Shown here: piece by piece, positions 54,386 through 64,000 of the stretch
Layout: every line of letters begins with the position of its first letter
Numbering within the stretch: the stretch's first letter is position 1
Source of the DNA: Polaromonas sp.
Lineage (GTDB): Bacteria > Pseudomonadota > Gammaproteobacteria > Burkholderiales > Burkholderiaceae_C
Reading direction: 5' to 3'
DNA: 64,000 nucleotides
Assembly (NCBI RefSeq): GCF_012927455.1
Contig: NZ_JABBPE010000004.1
Location: forward strand, 1-64,000
Position numbers and translations under genes: made by a program
Notes under the pieces: model-generated
Told to the model about the DNA's origin: nothing
Seen by the model: only the letters and a program-made list of their open reading frames with translations
The model's database searches: none

Positions 54386-54854
54386 GCACGGTCAGGCGCT
54401 GGGTCAGCAAATCGGCGGTCGGCTGGTCGTTCGCCTTGTCGGCCAGGGGGAACAGCTCACGCGCGGTGCGGGCAACCGCCTCATGGCCCTGCACCAGAAT
54501 GCGCACCATCTCCAGCGCCTTAGGGGGGCTGGCGGGCGCATCGGGCACGGAGGCCAGCTGGCTGAACTGTGCATAGGAGCCCGGCGCTGCATGGCCCAGT
54601 GCACGGATGCGTTCTGCAACAGGATCCACCGCGGCCCACAGCTCGGTGTACTGCAGCATGAACATCTGGTGCAGGGTATTGAACATCGGCCCGGTCACAT
54701 TCCAGTGAAAGTTATGCGTCGTCAGGTACAGCGTGTAGTTGTCGGCCAGCAGGCGGCTGAGCCCCTGGGCGATCGCCGCACGGTCTTTTTCACCGATGCC
54801 GATATTGATGGAAATGGCAGCTTTTCCAGAAGTCTTTGCAATAGGTTTGTCCAT
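54342..54854 (-). CDS. dps: Dps-family ferritin-like DNA-protection protein
   Basis: A 170-aa ferritin-like protein forming dodecamers that oxidise and store iron and shield DNA during oxidative stress. The ferroxidase pattern [20 protein letters not shown] followed by [17 protein letters not shown] is diagnostic; the His, Asp and Glu of the inter-subunit site are present. An OxyR-type site lies 56 bases upstream and oxyR itself is the next gene upstream, which fits induction by peroxide. Confidence 0.93.
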   Translation of the reverse strand: MDKPIAKTSGKAAISINIGIGEKDRAAIAQGLSRLLADNYTLYLTTHNFHWNVTGPMFNTLHQMFMLQYTELWAAVDPVAERIRALGHAAPGSYAQFSQLASVPDAPASPPKALEMVRILVQGHEAVARTARELFPLADKANDQPTADLLTQRLTVHEQTAWMLRSLLEE

Positions 54855-54909
54855 GGATTTACTTTCAGGATTTAAACCACAACTTTACGAAAACAGACCC
54901 GGAGTGGCA

Positions 54910-54935
54910 ATAGGCGCCGCCTATGGGCGTTATAT
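54910..54935. promoter_or_regulatory. OxyR-type binding site upstream of dps
   Basis: ATAG-N7-CTAT is perfect at 54910-54924. A third tetrad, ATAT, stands exactly 7 bases further on (54932-54935). The OxyR consensus is four tetrads each 7 bases apart. The fourth is not recognisable. It lies between dps and oxyR. Confidence 0.68.
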
Positions 54936-54986
54936 CAAAGCGTTAATAATAATTGCCCGCAAGCCGGTACCAAACGCGGCGCAAAC

Positions 54987-55970
54987 TCAAGACAGCCGCG
55001 TCACGCCCGGCAACTCGCACGCATAAACCGCGTTGCGCAACGCGGCAATAGCCTCGTAACGCGTGAAACTGCGGCGCCAGACCAGCACCACGCGCCGGCT
55101 CGGCACATGTCCTTTGAAGGGCAGGTATTTGATGAACGACGGTGACGACGGCGATTCCGGGTTTTTGCTTTTGCCGGACTTTTTTGCGCCCATTGGTGCG
55201 GCCAGCGCTTCTTTGGGCACGCCCAAGCGCGGCACCAGCGTGATGCCCATGCCCGCGGCCACCATGTGCTTGATGGTCTCCAGCGACGAGCCTTCAAAAC
55301 TCTTGCGAATACCCTCGGCACTGCTGGAAAACCGCGCGAACTCGGGGCAGACCTCCAGTACATGATCGCGAAAGCAGTGGCCGGTGCCCAGCAGCAGCAT
55401 GGTTTCCTGCTTGAGCTCTTCGGCCGTGACGCTGCTGCGCGCCGCGAGTGCGTGGTTGTTCGGCACGGCCGCCATGAAAGGTTCGTCGTACAGTGGCGCA
55501 ATCGCCAGATTGGCATCAGGAAATGGCTCGGCCAAGATCGCGCAGTCAATCTCACCGGTGCGCAGCTGCTCCAGCAGCTTGACGGTGAAGTTTTCTTGCA
55601 GCATCAGCGGCATTTGCGGCGAGCGCGCAATCACCTGGCGCACCAGGTCGGGCAGCAGGTAAGGGCCAATCGTGTAGATCACCCCCAACCGCAGGCTGCC
55701 AGCCAGCGGGTCTTTGCCGCGCTTGGCGATTTCACGGATGTTGTCGGCCTGCTCCAGCACGCTTTGCGCCTGGCGCACGATCTCTTCACCCAGCGGCGTC
55801 ACGGTGATTTCATTGGCGTTGCGCTCAAACAGTTTGACCTGCAACTCTTCTTCCAGCTTCTTGATTGCCACGCTAAGCGTCGGCTGCGAGACATGGCAGG
55901 CTTCGGCGCCCTTGCCAAAGTGCTTTTCGCGGGCTACGGCCACGATGTATTTGAGTTCGGTGAGGGTCAT
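54987..55970 (-). CDS. oxyR: Peroxide-sensing LysR-type regulator OxyR
   Basis: A 327-aa LysR regulator. The helix-turn-helix is KGAEACHVSQPTLSVAIKKL. The redox cysteines are C199 and C208 in GTGHCFRDHVLEVCPEF, the same numbers as in E. coli OxyR, so disulfide sensing of hydrogen peroxide is expected. A basic, serine-rich insertion (GAKKSGKSKNPESPSSPS) lies near residue 265. The start is ATG 55970 (MTLTELKYIV), not the longer frame to 56051. Confidence 0.94.
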   Translation of the reverse strand: MTLTELKYIVAVAREKHFGKGAEACHVSQPTLSVAIKKLEEELQVKLFERNANEITVTPLGEEIVRQAQSVLEQADNIREIAKRGKDPLAGSLRLGVIYTIGPYLLPDLVRQVIARSPQMPLMLQENFTVKLLEQLRTGEIDCAILAEPFPDANLAIAPLYDEPFMAAVPNNHALAARSSVTAEELKQETMLLLGTGHCFRDHVLEVCPEFARFSSSAEGIRKSFEGSSLETIKHMVAAGMGITLVPRLGVPKEALAAPMGAKKSGKSKNPESPSSPSFIKYLPFKGHVPSRRVVLVWRRSFTRYEAIAALRNAVYACELPGVTRLS

Positions 55971-56160
55971 GACGCTATTGTGCGGCTTTGCCACGGCCTG
56001 CCGAGGCCCGCGCTGCACCGGCAGCCGCCGGAAATTCCGGTCAGATACCACTCTAGCCCATACAGTACGGTCGCAGACAGCTATTGAAATAGTAGCAGTT
56101 AAAGTGGTCCCGGCTGGCGCTCTGCCGCGCTACTCTGGCCCCTTGCGGCTACAGAGGCGG
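55971..56160. other. Upstream region of oxyR with a repeat
   Basis: Contains the family A repeat at 56053-56099 and no convincing gene. The oxyR promoter should be here, but no clear -35/-10 pair is visible. Confidence 0.4.
56053..56099. repeat. Family A palindromic repeat upstream of oxyR
   Basis: CTAGCCCATACAGTACGGTCG in two parts with AGCTATTGAAATAGTAGCAG. It is a moderately conserved copy and marks the boundary between oxyR and the inserted accessory region. Confidence 0.72.
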
Positions 56161-56340
56161 ATGCCCCATGATTTTCTGAGACAGGCGCACGCAAGCCATT
56201 CACGCTGGCACGGCGGCACGGATGTGCTCGGCGTACACCACAAGCTGCCGCCCGGCACCACTTTTGCCGACAAAAAAATCGGCTGGCGCTGGGCACTCGA
56301 TAAACTCGCTGGGCTCGTCGAGGTGGGCCAGAAGACTTAA
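56161..56340 (+). CDS. Hypothetical 59-aa protein or gene remnant
   Basis: An open frame starting MPHDFLRQAHASHSRWHGG and ending IGWRWALDKLAGLVEVGQKT. I do not recognise it. It has no clear ribosome-binding site and looks like the C-terminal part of a larger protein. It lies between the repeat upstream of oxyR and the HEPN-type gene. Confidence 0.3.
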   Translation: MPHDFLRQAHASHSRWHGGTDVLGVHHKLPPGTTFADKKIGWRWALDKLAGLVEVGQKT

Positions 56341-56550
56341 GGTCGCCGTGAGTTTATGGTTTCGCACAATAGAAGTTTGGCATACGAGTGACTAAATGCA
56401 GCTTGTCCCGGGCACGTACTTGGTCGATCAGGCAGGGAAAATCTTTGGCATAGTGGTTCAATTAGCGACGGCCATTTTTTAGATTCGGTAGCGACCTAGA
56501 ATGCCACGGCATTCACTAACATCTTTCTTGATATCGCATGCATTACGCGC

Positions 56551-57231
56551 ATGTTTGCAAACCACTCCATGAAAATCGAATTCGACTTACTTTCAAATGC
56601 AGAGGATTCGATTCAACAGGCGATAGAGCTTGTGGCATGGGGCGGTAATCAATCTGAGCCCCGCCGATTAAAGCAAGCCGTACAGTCTATTGCCCACGGC
56701 GTCGAACTTCTCCTCAAAGAGCGCCTCAAGCGTGTCCATCCCTGCCTGATTTGGGAAAACGTGGACAAGTACCCAAGTCTTAACGCTCGCACCGTTACGG
56801 CCGAGGCTGCCATGTCAAGATTGGCAAGCATCGGTGGCTTGCGGTTTGAGACAGCCGATGTTGAACTAATTCGATCGCTTCGAGCAACGCGAAATGCGAT
56901 TGAACACTACGCATGGAGCACCACAAAGCAAGAGGCTGAGGCAATTGTTGGCAGAGCACTTGAATTCACAATTCACTTCGCGAAAACCGAATTGAACTAC
57001 GACTTCTTTGGCTACCACATGCGGAAAGACGATACATTGCAAGCCCTCCTAAGGTCTAATCAAGCTCTTTCAAGTGCCATGGCAAAGAGAGCGTTTCCTC
57101 CAAAAGGAAGCAATGAAGCGGAGCCTGAAGTTTGTTCTTTTTGCCGAGCTCGCTCAGTGGATCCGATCACTCATGCTTGTAGACTCTGCGGACACTGGAG
57201 CACTTCAGGGGAAGATGAAGTGCCGTTTTAG
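56551..57231 (+). CDS. HEPN-like protein with C-terminal zinc ribbon
   Basis: A 226-aa protein of unknown function. The N-terminal ~150 residues are helical and contain R114-NAIE-H119, the R-X4-H motif of HEPN-type RNases, in SLRATRNAIEHYAW. The C terminus has a zinc ribbon C195-x2-C198, 11 residues, C210-x2-C213. HEPN domains with this motif often act as RNases in toxin, abortive infection or CRISPR systems, but many are only structural. The gene is less GC-rich than its neighbours and is inserted between oxyR and recG, which suggests transfer. No antitoxin or nucleotidyltransferase partner is adjacent. The start at 56551 or 56569 (MKIEFDL) is not supported by a clear Shine-Dalgarno. Confidence 0.65.
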   Translation: MFANHSMKIEFDLLSNAEDSIQQAIELVAWGGNQSEPRRLKQAVQSIAHGVELLLKERLKRVHPCLIWENVDKYPSLNARTVTAEAAMSRLASIGGLRFETADVELIRSLRATRNAIEHYAWSTTKQEAEAIVGRALEFTIHFAKTELNYDFFGYHMRKDDTLQALLRSNQALSSAMAKRAFPPKGSNEAEPEVCSFCRARSVDPITHACRLCGHWSTSGEDEVPF

Positions 57232-57247
57232 GACGCCCAATCAAGCC

Positions 57248-59416
57248 TCAAGCCTTCAAAAACTCAGCCTTCCCCCCCAACCACCGCAACACATGCCGCT
57301 CCGCCAGTTCGTCATACTGATCCAGCATCAGCGGCGCCAAATCCCGCGCCCAGGCCAGTAACTCCGCATCCGTCGTCAGATCAGCAAACCGCAACAGCGG
57401 CGCACCCGACTGCCGCGCCCCCAAAAACTCGCCCGGCCCGCGAATCTCCAGATCGCGCCTGGCAATTTCAAAGCCGTCATTGGTTTCGACCATGGCTTTG
57501 AGCCGGGCTCGGGCCACTTCGCCCAGTCGGGGCGCATCGCCGGTCGAATACAGCAGTACGCAGGCCGACGCCGCCGCGCCGCGCCCGACCCGGCCGCGCA
57601 GCTGGTGCAGCTGGCTCAGGCCGAAGCGCTCGGCGTGCTCGATCACCATCAGCGAGGCATTGGGCACATCGACGCCAACCTCGATCACGGTGGTGCTGAC
57701 CAGAACGCCCATCTGCCCGCCGGTGAACAGGCTCATCACGGCTTTTTTCTCGGCCACCGGCATGCGCGAATGCAGCAGGCCAATCATCAGGCCGGGCAAG
57801 GCCGCGCTCAGCGCCTCATGCGTCTGGGTGGCGTTGACCAGGTCAATGGATTCGCTTTCTTCAATCAAGGGACAGACCCAGTAAATCTGCCGGCCTTCGG
57901 CGAGCTGCCCACGTATTCGCGCAATCACTTCGTCACGCCGCGCGTCGCTTACTACCTTTGTGACGATGGGCGTGCGGCCGGGCGGCAACTCGTCGAGGGT
58001 AGAAACATCCAGGTCGGCGTAATAACTCATGGCCAGGGTGCGCGGAATCGGCGTGGCGGTCATCATGAGCAGATGCGGCTCTTGTCCGCCCTCGGTCATC
58101 TTGCTGCTGTCATGGTTCATTTTGCTGCGCAGGGCCAACCGCTGCGCCACGCCAAAGCGGTGTTGCTCATCAATAATGGCGAGCGCCAGGTTTTTAAACC
58201 TCACTTTGTCCTGGATCACGGCATGGGTGCCTATCACCAGTCCCGCCTGGCCGCTTGCTATCAGCGCCAGCATCTCGCGTCGCTCTTTGGTCTTCTGGCT
58301 GCCGGTGAGCCAGGCGGTAGTGATGCCCAGGGGCTCCAGCCAGCCGATCAACTTGCGGAAATGCTGCTCGGCCAGAATTTCGGTCGGCGCCATCAGCGCG
58401 CACTGCCAGCCCGCGTCGATGCAGCGTGCGGCTGCCAGCGCCGCCACCACGGTCTTGCCGGCGCCCACATCGCCTTGCAGCAGGCGGTGCATGGGAATGC
58501 TTTTTTTCAGATCGATCTCAATTTCAGCGCCCACGCGCTGCTGCGCGGCGGTCAGACGGAAAGGCAGGCGTTCGAGCAATTGCTCCTGCAAGGTGCATTG
58601 CGTGCCGCGCATCAGCGGGCCGTTCAGCGCTGGCGCGCGCATCGCGGCGCGCACGCGCCGCGCCTGCAGTTGCGACAACTGCTGAGCCAGCAACTCTTCG
58701 GCCTTCAGGCGCTGCCAGGCCGGATGGCTGCGGTCTTCAAGCGTTTGCAGCACCACATCAGGACTGGGGTGGTGCAAAAACTGTAGCGCCTCACGCAGAC
58801 TGCATAAGGGCTGTGGCATTTTTTGATCTAGAAATTGGGCGGGAATAGTTTCGCTGAGGTCGGCACGGGAAAGGCCGCTGAGCACCGCCTTGCGCAGATA
58901 CAGCTGGGGCAAACCGGCAGATGTCGGATACACCGGCGTCAGTGCGCCCGGCAACTCGCCGCCGGCCAGCTTGAACTGCGGATGCACAATCTCGCGGCCT
59001 ATAAACCCACCGCGAATCTCGCCGCGCACTCGCACGCGGGCGCCCACGCTCAATGTTTTCTGGTGCGAGGGGTAAAAATTGAGAAAGCGCAGCAAGCAGG
59101 TTTCACTGCCGTCATCGACCGTGACCAGCAACTGGCGGCGCGACCGGATCTGGATTTCGCTATGCATCACCTGCCCCTCAAACTGCACCAGCTCGCCATC
59201 GCGCGCATCGGCCAGGCGCACGATGCGGGTCTCGTCCTCGTAGCGCAGCGGCAGATGCAGGGCCAGGTCGATATCGCGCCTGAGCCCGAGCTTTTCCAAG
59301 GCCTTTTGCGCCGGTGATTTGGCTGGCGCCTTGGCGACAGACTTGCCCGCTGCCCCGGCGTCAAGCGCGCTGGTCTTCAACGCCGTTTCAGGGGCAGGAA
59401 CAGCATGGTTCATCAT
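57248..59416 (-). CDS. recG: ATP-dependent DNA helicase RecG
   Basis: A 722-aa branch-migrating helicase acting on stalled forks and recombination intermediates. The N-terminal wedge domain holds VRVRGEIRGGFIGREIVHPQ. Walker A is LLQGDVGAGKTVVAALAA and the DEQH box AIIDEQHRFGV. The C-terminal LHQLRGRVGRGAAASAC and GFEIARRDLEIRGPGEFLG are typical. Two consecutive ATGs occur at the start. It is divergent from queA. Confidence 0.97.
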   Translation of the reverse strand: MMNHAVPAPETALKTSALDAGAAGKSVAKAPAKSPAQKALEKLGLRRDIDLALHLPLRYEDETRIVRLADARDGELVQFEGQVMHSEIQIRSRRQLLVTVDDGSETCLLRFLNFYPSHQKTLSVGARVRVRGEIRGGFIGREIVHPQFKLAGGELPGALTPVYPTSAGLPQLYLRKAVLSGLSRADLSETIPAQFLDQKMPQPLCSLREALQFLHHPSPDVVLQTLEDRSHPAWQRLKAEELLAQQLSQLQARRVRAAMRAPALNGPLMRGTQCTLQEQLLERLPFRLTAAQQRVGAEIEIDLKKSIPMHRLLQGDVGAGKTVVAALAAARCIDAGWQCALMAPTEILAEQHFRKLIGWLEPLGITTAWLTGSQKTKERREMLALIASGQAGLVIGTHAVIQDKVRFKNLALAIIDEQHRFGVAQRLALRSKMNHDSSKMTEGGQEPHLLMMTATPIPRTLAMSYYADLDVSTLDELPPGRTPIVTKVVSDARRDEVIARIRGQLAEGRQIYWVCPLIEESESIDLVNATQTHEALSAALPGLMIGLLHSRMPVAEKKAVMSLFTGGQMGVLVSTTVIEVGVDVPNASLMVIEHAERFGLSQLHQLRGRVGRGAAASACVLLYSTGDAPRLGEVARARLKAMVETNDGFEIARRDLEIRGPGEFLGARQSGAPLLRFADLTTDAELLAWARDLAPLMLDQYDELAERHVLRWLGGKAEFLKA

Positions 59417-59432
59417 GGGACAATTGTGCTAC

Positions 59433-60488
59433 ATGAAGACGAATTTCAGCCTTAGTGATTTTGATTTCACACTCCCCGACGACTTAATTGCCCAGCACCC
59501 TGCCCCCCAGCGCAGCGCCTCGCGCCTGCTCGATGGCCGGGGCGGCACCATTGCCGATCGCCGCTTTACCGACCTGCCCGAGTTGCTTTTGCCCGGCGAC
59601 CTGCTGGTGTTCAATGACACCAAAGTGGTCAAGGCACGGCTGTTCGGCCAAAAGCAGAGCGGCGGCAAGCTCGAACTGCTGATCGAGCGCGTGCTTTCGC
59701 CCCATGCCCACGCCGGCCATGAAGTCGCCGCGCACATGAAAGTCAGCAAAAAGCCGCTGCCCGGCGCGGTGCTGCAAATGGCTGGCGGCTTCACGGCCAC
59801 GCTGCTGGGCCGCTGGCCGAATGAGGGCGGGCCGCTCTACCGCTTCAGGCTCAGCAGCGACCCGTATGCGCTGATGGCGCAGTTTGGTCATGTGCCGCTG
59901 CCGCCCTACATCACCCACAGCGATTCGGCCGACGACGAGCAACGTTACCAGACCGTGTTTGCGAAAAACCCGGGTGCCGTGGCCGCGCCGACAGCGGCGC
60001 TGCATTTTGACGAAGGCATGCTGGCACAGTTGGTTGCGCGCGGCATTGCGCTCGCCAGCGTGACGCTGCATGTCGGCGCCGGCACCTTCCAGCCGGTCAA
60101 GACCGAGCACATTGCCGACCACGTCATGCATTTCGAGCGCTTTGAAGTTCCGCCGGCCACGCTCCAGGCGATTGACGCCTGCAAGGCACGCGGCGGACGC
60201 GTGGTGGCGGTCGGCACAACGACCGTGCGGGCGCTGGAGTCCTCCGCCAAATTTGGCCCGGCCTGCGACGACACCAACATCTTCATCACGCCGGGTTTTA
60301 AGTTTGCCGTGGTCGATCTGCTGCTGACCAACTTTCACCTGCCTAAAAGCACGCTGATGATGCTGGTCAGCGCGTTTTCCGAGTACGAGCACATCATGGC
60401 GCTGTATCAGCATGCGATTGCCCAGCGATACCGCTTTTTCAGCTATGGCGATGCCATGCTGCTGCAGCGACTTTCCTTATCGACGTAA
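59433..60488 (+). CDS. queA: S-adenosylmethionine:tRNA ribosyltransferase-isomerase
   Basis: Adds the cyclopentene precursor to preQ1-tRNA in queuosine synthesis. It has 351 aa. FDFTLPDDLIAQHPAPQRSA at the start, the long LGRWPNEGGPLYRF region and the C-terminal VDLLLTNFHLPKSTLMMLVS match QueA. The start is ATG 59433 (MKTNFSLSDF). The tgt gene normally follows directly; here a toxin-antitoxin pair is inserted between them. Confidence 0.96.
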   Translation: MKTNFSLSDFDFTLPDDLIAQHPAPQRSASRLLDGRGGTIADRRFTDLPELLLPGDLLVFNDTKVVKARLFGQKQSGGKLELLIERVLSPHAHAGHEVAAHMKVSKKPLPGAVLQMAGGFTATLLGRWPNEGGPLYRFRLSSDPYALMAQFGHVPLPPYITHSDSADDEQRYQTVFAKNPGAVAAPTAALHFDEGMLAQLVARGIALASVTLHVGAGTFQPVKTEHIADHVMHFERFEVPPATLQAIDACKARGGRVVAVGTTTVRALESSAKFGPACDDTNIFITPGFKFAVVDLLLTNFHLPKSTLMMLVSAFSEYEHIMALYQHAIAQRYRFFSYGDAMLLQRLSLST

Positions 60489-60515
60489 AGTTGGTTGAAC
60501 GATATAATGATCGAT

Positions 60516-60728
60516 ATGAAAACCAATGTTGTTACTGTGTCCTCGAAATACCAGGTTGTGATTCCACAGGCGGTACGCGAGAGCGCACACATAAAGCCTG
60601 GGTCAAAGATGATGGTGGTCAACTACGGTGGCATCATCCGGTTGCTTCCGGTCATGGCGCCACAGGCCTATCGCGGTATTGCACGCGGCATGGATACAAC
60701 CATCGTAGATGATCCGGAGCGCTTTTGA
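60516..60728 (+). CDS. AbrB/VapB-type antitoxin
   Basis: A 70-aa DNA-binding antitoxin. The swapped-hairpin AbrB domain is VVTVSSKYQVVIPQAVRESA followed by GSKMMVVNYGGIIRLLPV, and the C-terminal tail (AYRGIARGMDTTIVDDPERF) would bind and block the toxin. Several starts are possible (ATG 60516 or 60507, TTG 60495). Its stop overlaps a TTG of the toxin frame, the coupling usual in these modules. It lies 27 bases after queA and may regulate its own expression. Confidence 0.85.
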   Translation: MKTNVVTVSSKYQVVIPQAVRESAHIKPGSKMMVVNYGGIIRLLPVMAPQAYRGIARGMDTTIVDDPERF

Positions 60729-60736
60729 CGCCCGCT

Positions 60737-62250
<1,514 letters not shown>

Positions 62251-62253
62251 GCG

Positions 62254-63570
62254 GTGAACATTGACTTGCAGCGATGGGTTGACCGATGGGCCGGCATTCC
62301 GCTGTGCGCGGTTGTGTCAGGTGTGGATGGCGTCATGCGCCGGTTTCGGCCAGCAGCGAGCCGCGACCAGGCGCCGCGCGCCATCGTGGTGATTCTGCTG
62401 TCCGAAATGGGCAGCCTGGTGCTGGCGCACGACATGTTCGCGCGCTTGAAGCAACGTTACCCGGGCGCCGAGTTGCATGCCCTGCTGTTCGGCAAGAACC
62501 GCGAAATCCTCGACCTGATGCAGGTGATGAATCCGGCCAATGTGCACACCGTCGATGACCATTCGCTGACTGCGCTGCTGGCGAGCCTGTGGAAGGTCAT
62601 CAAGGCTTTGCGCCGCGCCAACGTCGATGTGGCGATTGACTGCGAGCTGTTCTCGCGCATCAGCAGTCTGCTGTCGTTTGCCTGTGGCGCGTCGGTGCGC
62701 GTCGGGTTTCACCGCCACACGCAAGAAGGCCTGTACCGCGGCTCGCACATCAACCGGCGCGTGCCCTACAACCCCTACCACCACATCAGCGCGCAGTTTC
62801 TAACGCTGGCCAGCGCCATTGATTCAAGGGCTGTACCTAGCTCCAAATTGCCGATCAGGCTCACCGGCAAGCCGCCGCCGCATGTGCAACTGGGCAGCAC
62901 ACTGGTCCCCGGCATGCAAAGCCGGCTGGCGCAGGACTTTCCGGGCCTTGCCGGCAAGCCGCTGGTGCTGGTGTACCCGGGCGGCGGCATTTTGCCGATT
63001 CGCGCCTGGCCGCTGGCGTCTTACACCGCGCTGTGCGAAGGCCTGGTGGCCGACGGTTGCGCCGTGGCCGTAATTGGATTGAAGGACGATCAGGCGCTGG
63101 CACGGAAGTTAGTCGGGCAGGTTCAGGCCGGCATCGATCAACAGAAGAACGCGAGCGGACGCAGCGACGGGCCGCCCCTAGCAAGTCCAGCCCCCTCGGG
63201 GGGCAGCGAACTACACGCAGTGAGGAGCGTGGGGGCGATAGTTGACCTGACGGGTTACACGCGCTCGATTTCCGAGTTGCTGGCGCTGTTTCATGTGGCG
63301 CGCCTGCTGGTAACCAATGACGGCGGCCCCGGGCAGTTTGCCGCGCTGACGCCGATCTGGACCTTGATGCTGTTTGGCCCGGAGACGCCCAGCCTGTATG
63401 CACCTCTGACGCCACATTGCTATTCGTTCTACAGCGAGTGGCCGTGCTCGCCCTGCCTGACGGCTTACAACCACCGCTCGTCGTATTGCGATGGTGATAA
63501 CCAGTGTCTTAAGGTTATAGCGCCCGCCACCGTGCTGGCGAAGGCGCGTGAATGTCTGGTCAGTCCCTGA
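62254..63570 (+). CDS. Glycosyltransferase family 9 (heptosyltransferase-like)
   Basis: A 438-aa GT9 family protein, related to ADP-heptose:LPS heptosyltransferases. AIVVILLSEMGSLVLAHDMF and the C-terminal GGPGQFAALTPIWTLMLFGP give the GT-B fold. About 35 residues near position 300 (KNASGRSDGPPLASPAPSGG and the following SELHAVRSVGA) are encoded by a family B repeat, an in-frame insertion in a loop. The start is GTG 62254, 3 bases after tgt. The acceptor is unknown, but cell-envelope polysaccharide is likely. Confidence 0.8.
   Translation: MNIDLQRWVDRWAGIPLCAVVSGVDGVMRRFRPAASRDQAPRAIVVILLSEMGSLVLAHDMFARLKQRYPGAELHALLFGKNREILDLMQVMNPANVHTVDDHSLTALLASLWKVIKALRRANVDVAIDCELFSRISSLLSFACGASVRVGFHRHTQEGLYRGSHINRRVPYNPYHHISAQFLTLASAIDSRAVPSSKLPIRLTGKPPPHVQLGSTLVPGMQSRLAQDFPGLAGKPLVLVYPGGGILPIRAWPLASYTALCEGLVADGCAVAVIGLKDDQALARKLVGQVQAGIDQQKNASGRSDGPPLASPAPSGGSELHAVRSVGAIVDLTGYTRSISELLALFHVARLLVTNDGGPGQFAALTPIWTLMLFGPETPSLYAPLTPHCYSFYSEWPCSPCLTAYNHRSSYCDGDNQCLKVIAPATVLAKARECLVSP
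63160..63240. repeat. Family B repeat inside the GT9 gene
   Basis: GACGGGCCGCCCCTAGC, CAGCCCCCTCGGGGGGCAGC and GTGAGGAGCGTGGGGGC. It is the inverse-complement orientation of the copies near ubiA. It is translated in frame within the glycosyltransferase. Confidence 0.8.
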
Positions 63571-63583
63571 TCAACAATTCTTG

Positions 63584-64000
63584 ATGTCCAAACTTCGATC
63601 CATTGCAGAAGATCTGGTCAGCCGTCTGCCCACACGACTTCAACCGATGGCGCATTGGCGTTTCATCAAGTTTGGCGCGGTCGGCGCCAGCGGCACCGTG
63701 ATTAATGTTGCGGTGCTCTATATCGCACAAGAGTTTTTACTGCGCGTCATCGAAGACTTTCAGTCACGGCTCAATTACTCGATTGCGCTGGCCATTACCG
63801 TGGCCACCATCAGCAACTTTTACTGGAACCGGCGCCTGACCTGGCGCGACCGCAAACATGAGGTCCATCGTTCCGCGCTGTTGCTGTTCATCAAGTACGT
63901 GATGGCGGCAGGGCTGTCGATTGTTGTGCAGTCCCTGCTGACCAAATGGCTGGCCCTGTCCATGCATTACATCCTGGCCAACGTGGTGGCCATTGCCCTG
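63584..64000 (+). CDS. GtrA-like membrane protein (partial, runs off the window)
   Basis: The first 139 residues are seen. After a soluble start comes HWRFIKFGAVGASGTVINVA, the first membrane segment of the GtrA family, then SIALAITVATISNFYWNRRL, with the conserved NFYWNRRLTWR. At least three to four hydrophobic segments are present. GtrA proteins are thought to help flip or transfer lipid-linked sugars in the cell envelope. It begins 13 bases after the GT9 stop at ATG 63584, so it probably works with it. Confidence 0.85.
   Translation, partial: MSKLRSIAEDLVSRLPTRLQPMAHWRFIKFGAVGASGTVINVAVLYIAQEFLLRVIEDFQSRLNYSIALAITVATISNFYWNRRLTWRDRKHEVHRSALLLFIKYVMAAGLSIVVQSLLTKWLALSMHYILANVVAIAL

Noticed and set aside
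57605..58786. 393-codon plus-strand open frame opposite recG
   Set aside because: Antisense shadow of a certain gene with the same composition artefact.

Overview
The window is a continuous piece of a GC-rich betaproteobacterial chromosome. Gene order and two dispersed repeat families point to Comamonadaceae, close to Rhodoferax or Polaromonas; this placement is inference from recall, as no database was searched. No rRNA, CRISPR array or prophage is visible. Most of the window is core metabolism and translation, with a few small accessory insertions.

Layout. Positions 1-600 hold a tRNA-Tyr/Gly/Thr cluster feeding the start of tuf (minus strand). Positions 812-11127 (mostly minus) hold rpe, an unusual receiver-domain protein, gph, a chalcone-isomerase-like secreted protein (plus strand, behind a 24-bp perfect palindrome), then a trp operon trpE-chorismate mutase-trpG-threonine aldolase-RhtB exporter-trpD-trpC and ung. 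Positions 11226-19094 (plus) hold apaG, a membrane protein of the SpecificRecomb family, a Kef-like antiporter, a GCS2 ligase, thiL-pgpA-cinA and a methyltransferase. Positions 19139-27860 form a divergent uptake and catabolism locus: a Liv-type ABC transporter with an alpha/beta hydrolase on one side, and a GntR regulator, an aldehyde dehydrogenase and a second hydrolase-fold protein lacking the nucleophilic serine on the other. A decayed zeta-GST gene, dinG and a broken IS5-family transposase follow.

Positions 31812-41086 are a complete ribosomal protein transcription unit on the minus strand. It has a near-consensus promoter upstream of rplN, genes rplN to rplQ including secY and rpoA, an initiator tRNA-fMet as last gene, and an intrinsic terminator. 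Its infA copy is interrupted by a single-base frameshift in a run of five Gs. Positions 41334-51870 are a glycerol regulon: glpD and the glycerol ABC transporter glpSTPQUV on the minus strand, glpR-glpK on the plus strand, with GlpR-like boxes between. The last part holds proC, ubiA, dps with an OxyR-type site and oxyR. An AT-richer HEPN/zinc-ribbon gene is wedged between oxyR and recG. Then come queA, a VapBC-type toxin-antitoxin pair inserted between queA and tgt, tgt, a GT9 glycosyltransferase and a partial GtrA-family gene.

Two repeat families cross the window. Family A is about 50 bp, with GCTATT/AATAGC arms next to a CGCCCGT...TGGGCT segment; it lies between genes and also inside lysE/rhtB, gph, thiL, cinA and ubiA without breaking the reading frame. 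Family B is about 60-80 bp, GC-rich, built round CCCCCCGAGGGGG. It lies between glp genes and inside the ubiA and GT9 reading frames. The most unusual items for follow-up are the infA frameshift, the in-frame repeats, the nucleophile-less hydrolase, the HEPN/zinc-ribbon gene, the toxin-antitoxin pair in the queuosine operon, and the initiator tRNA closing the ribosomal operon.
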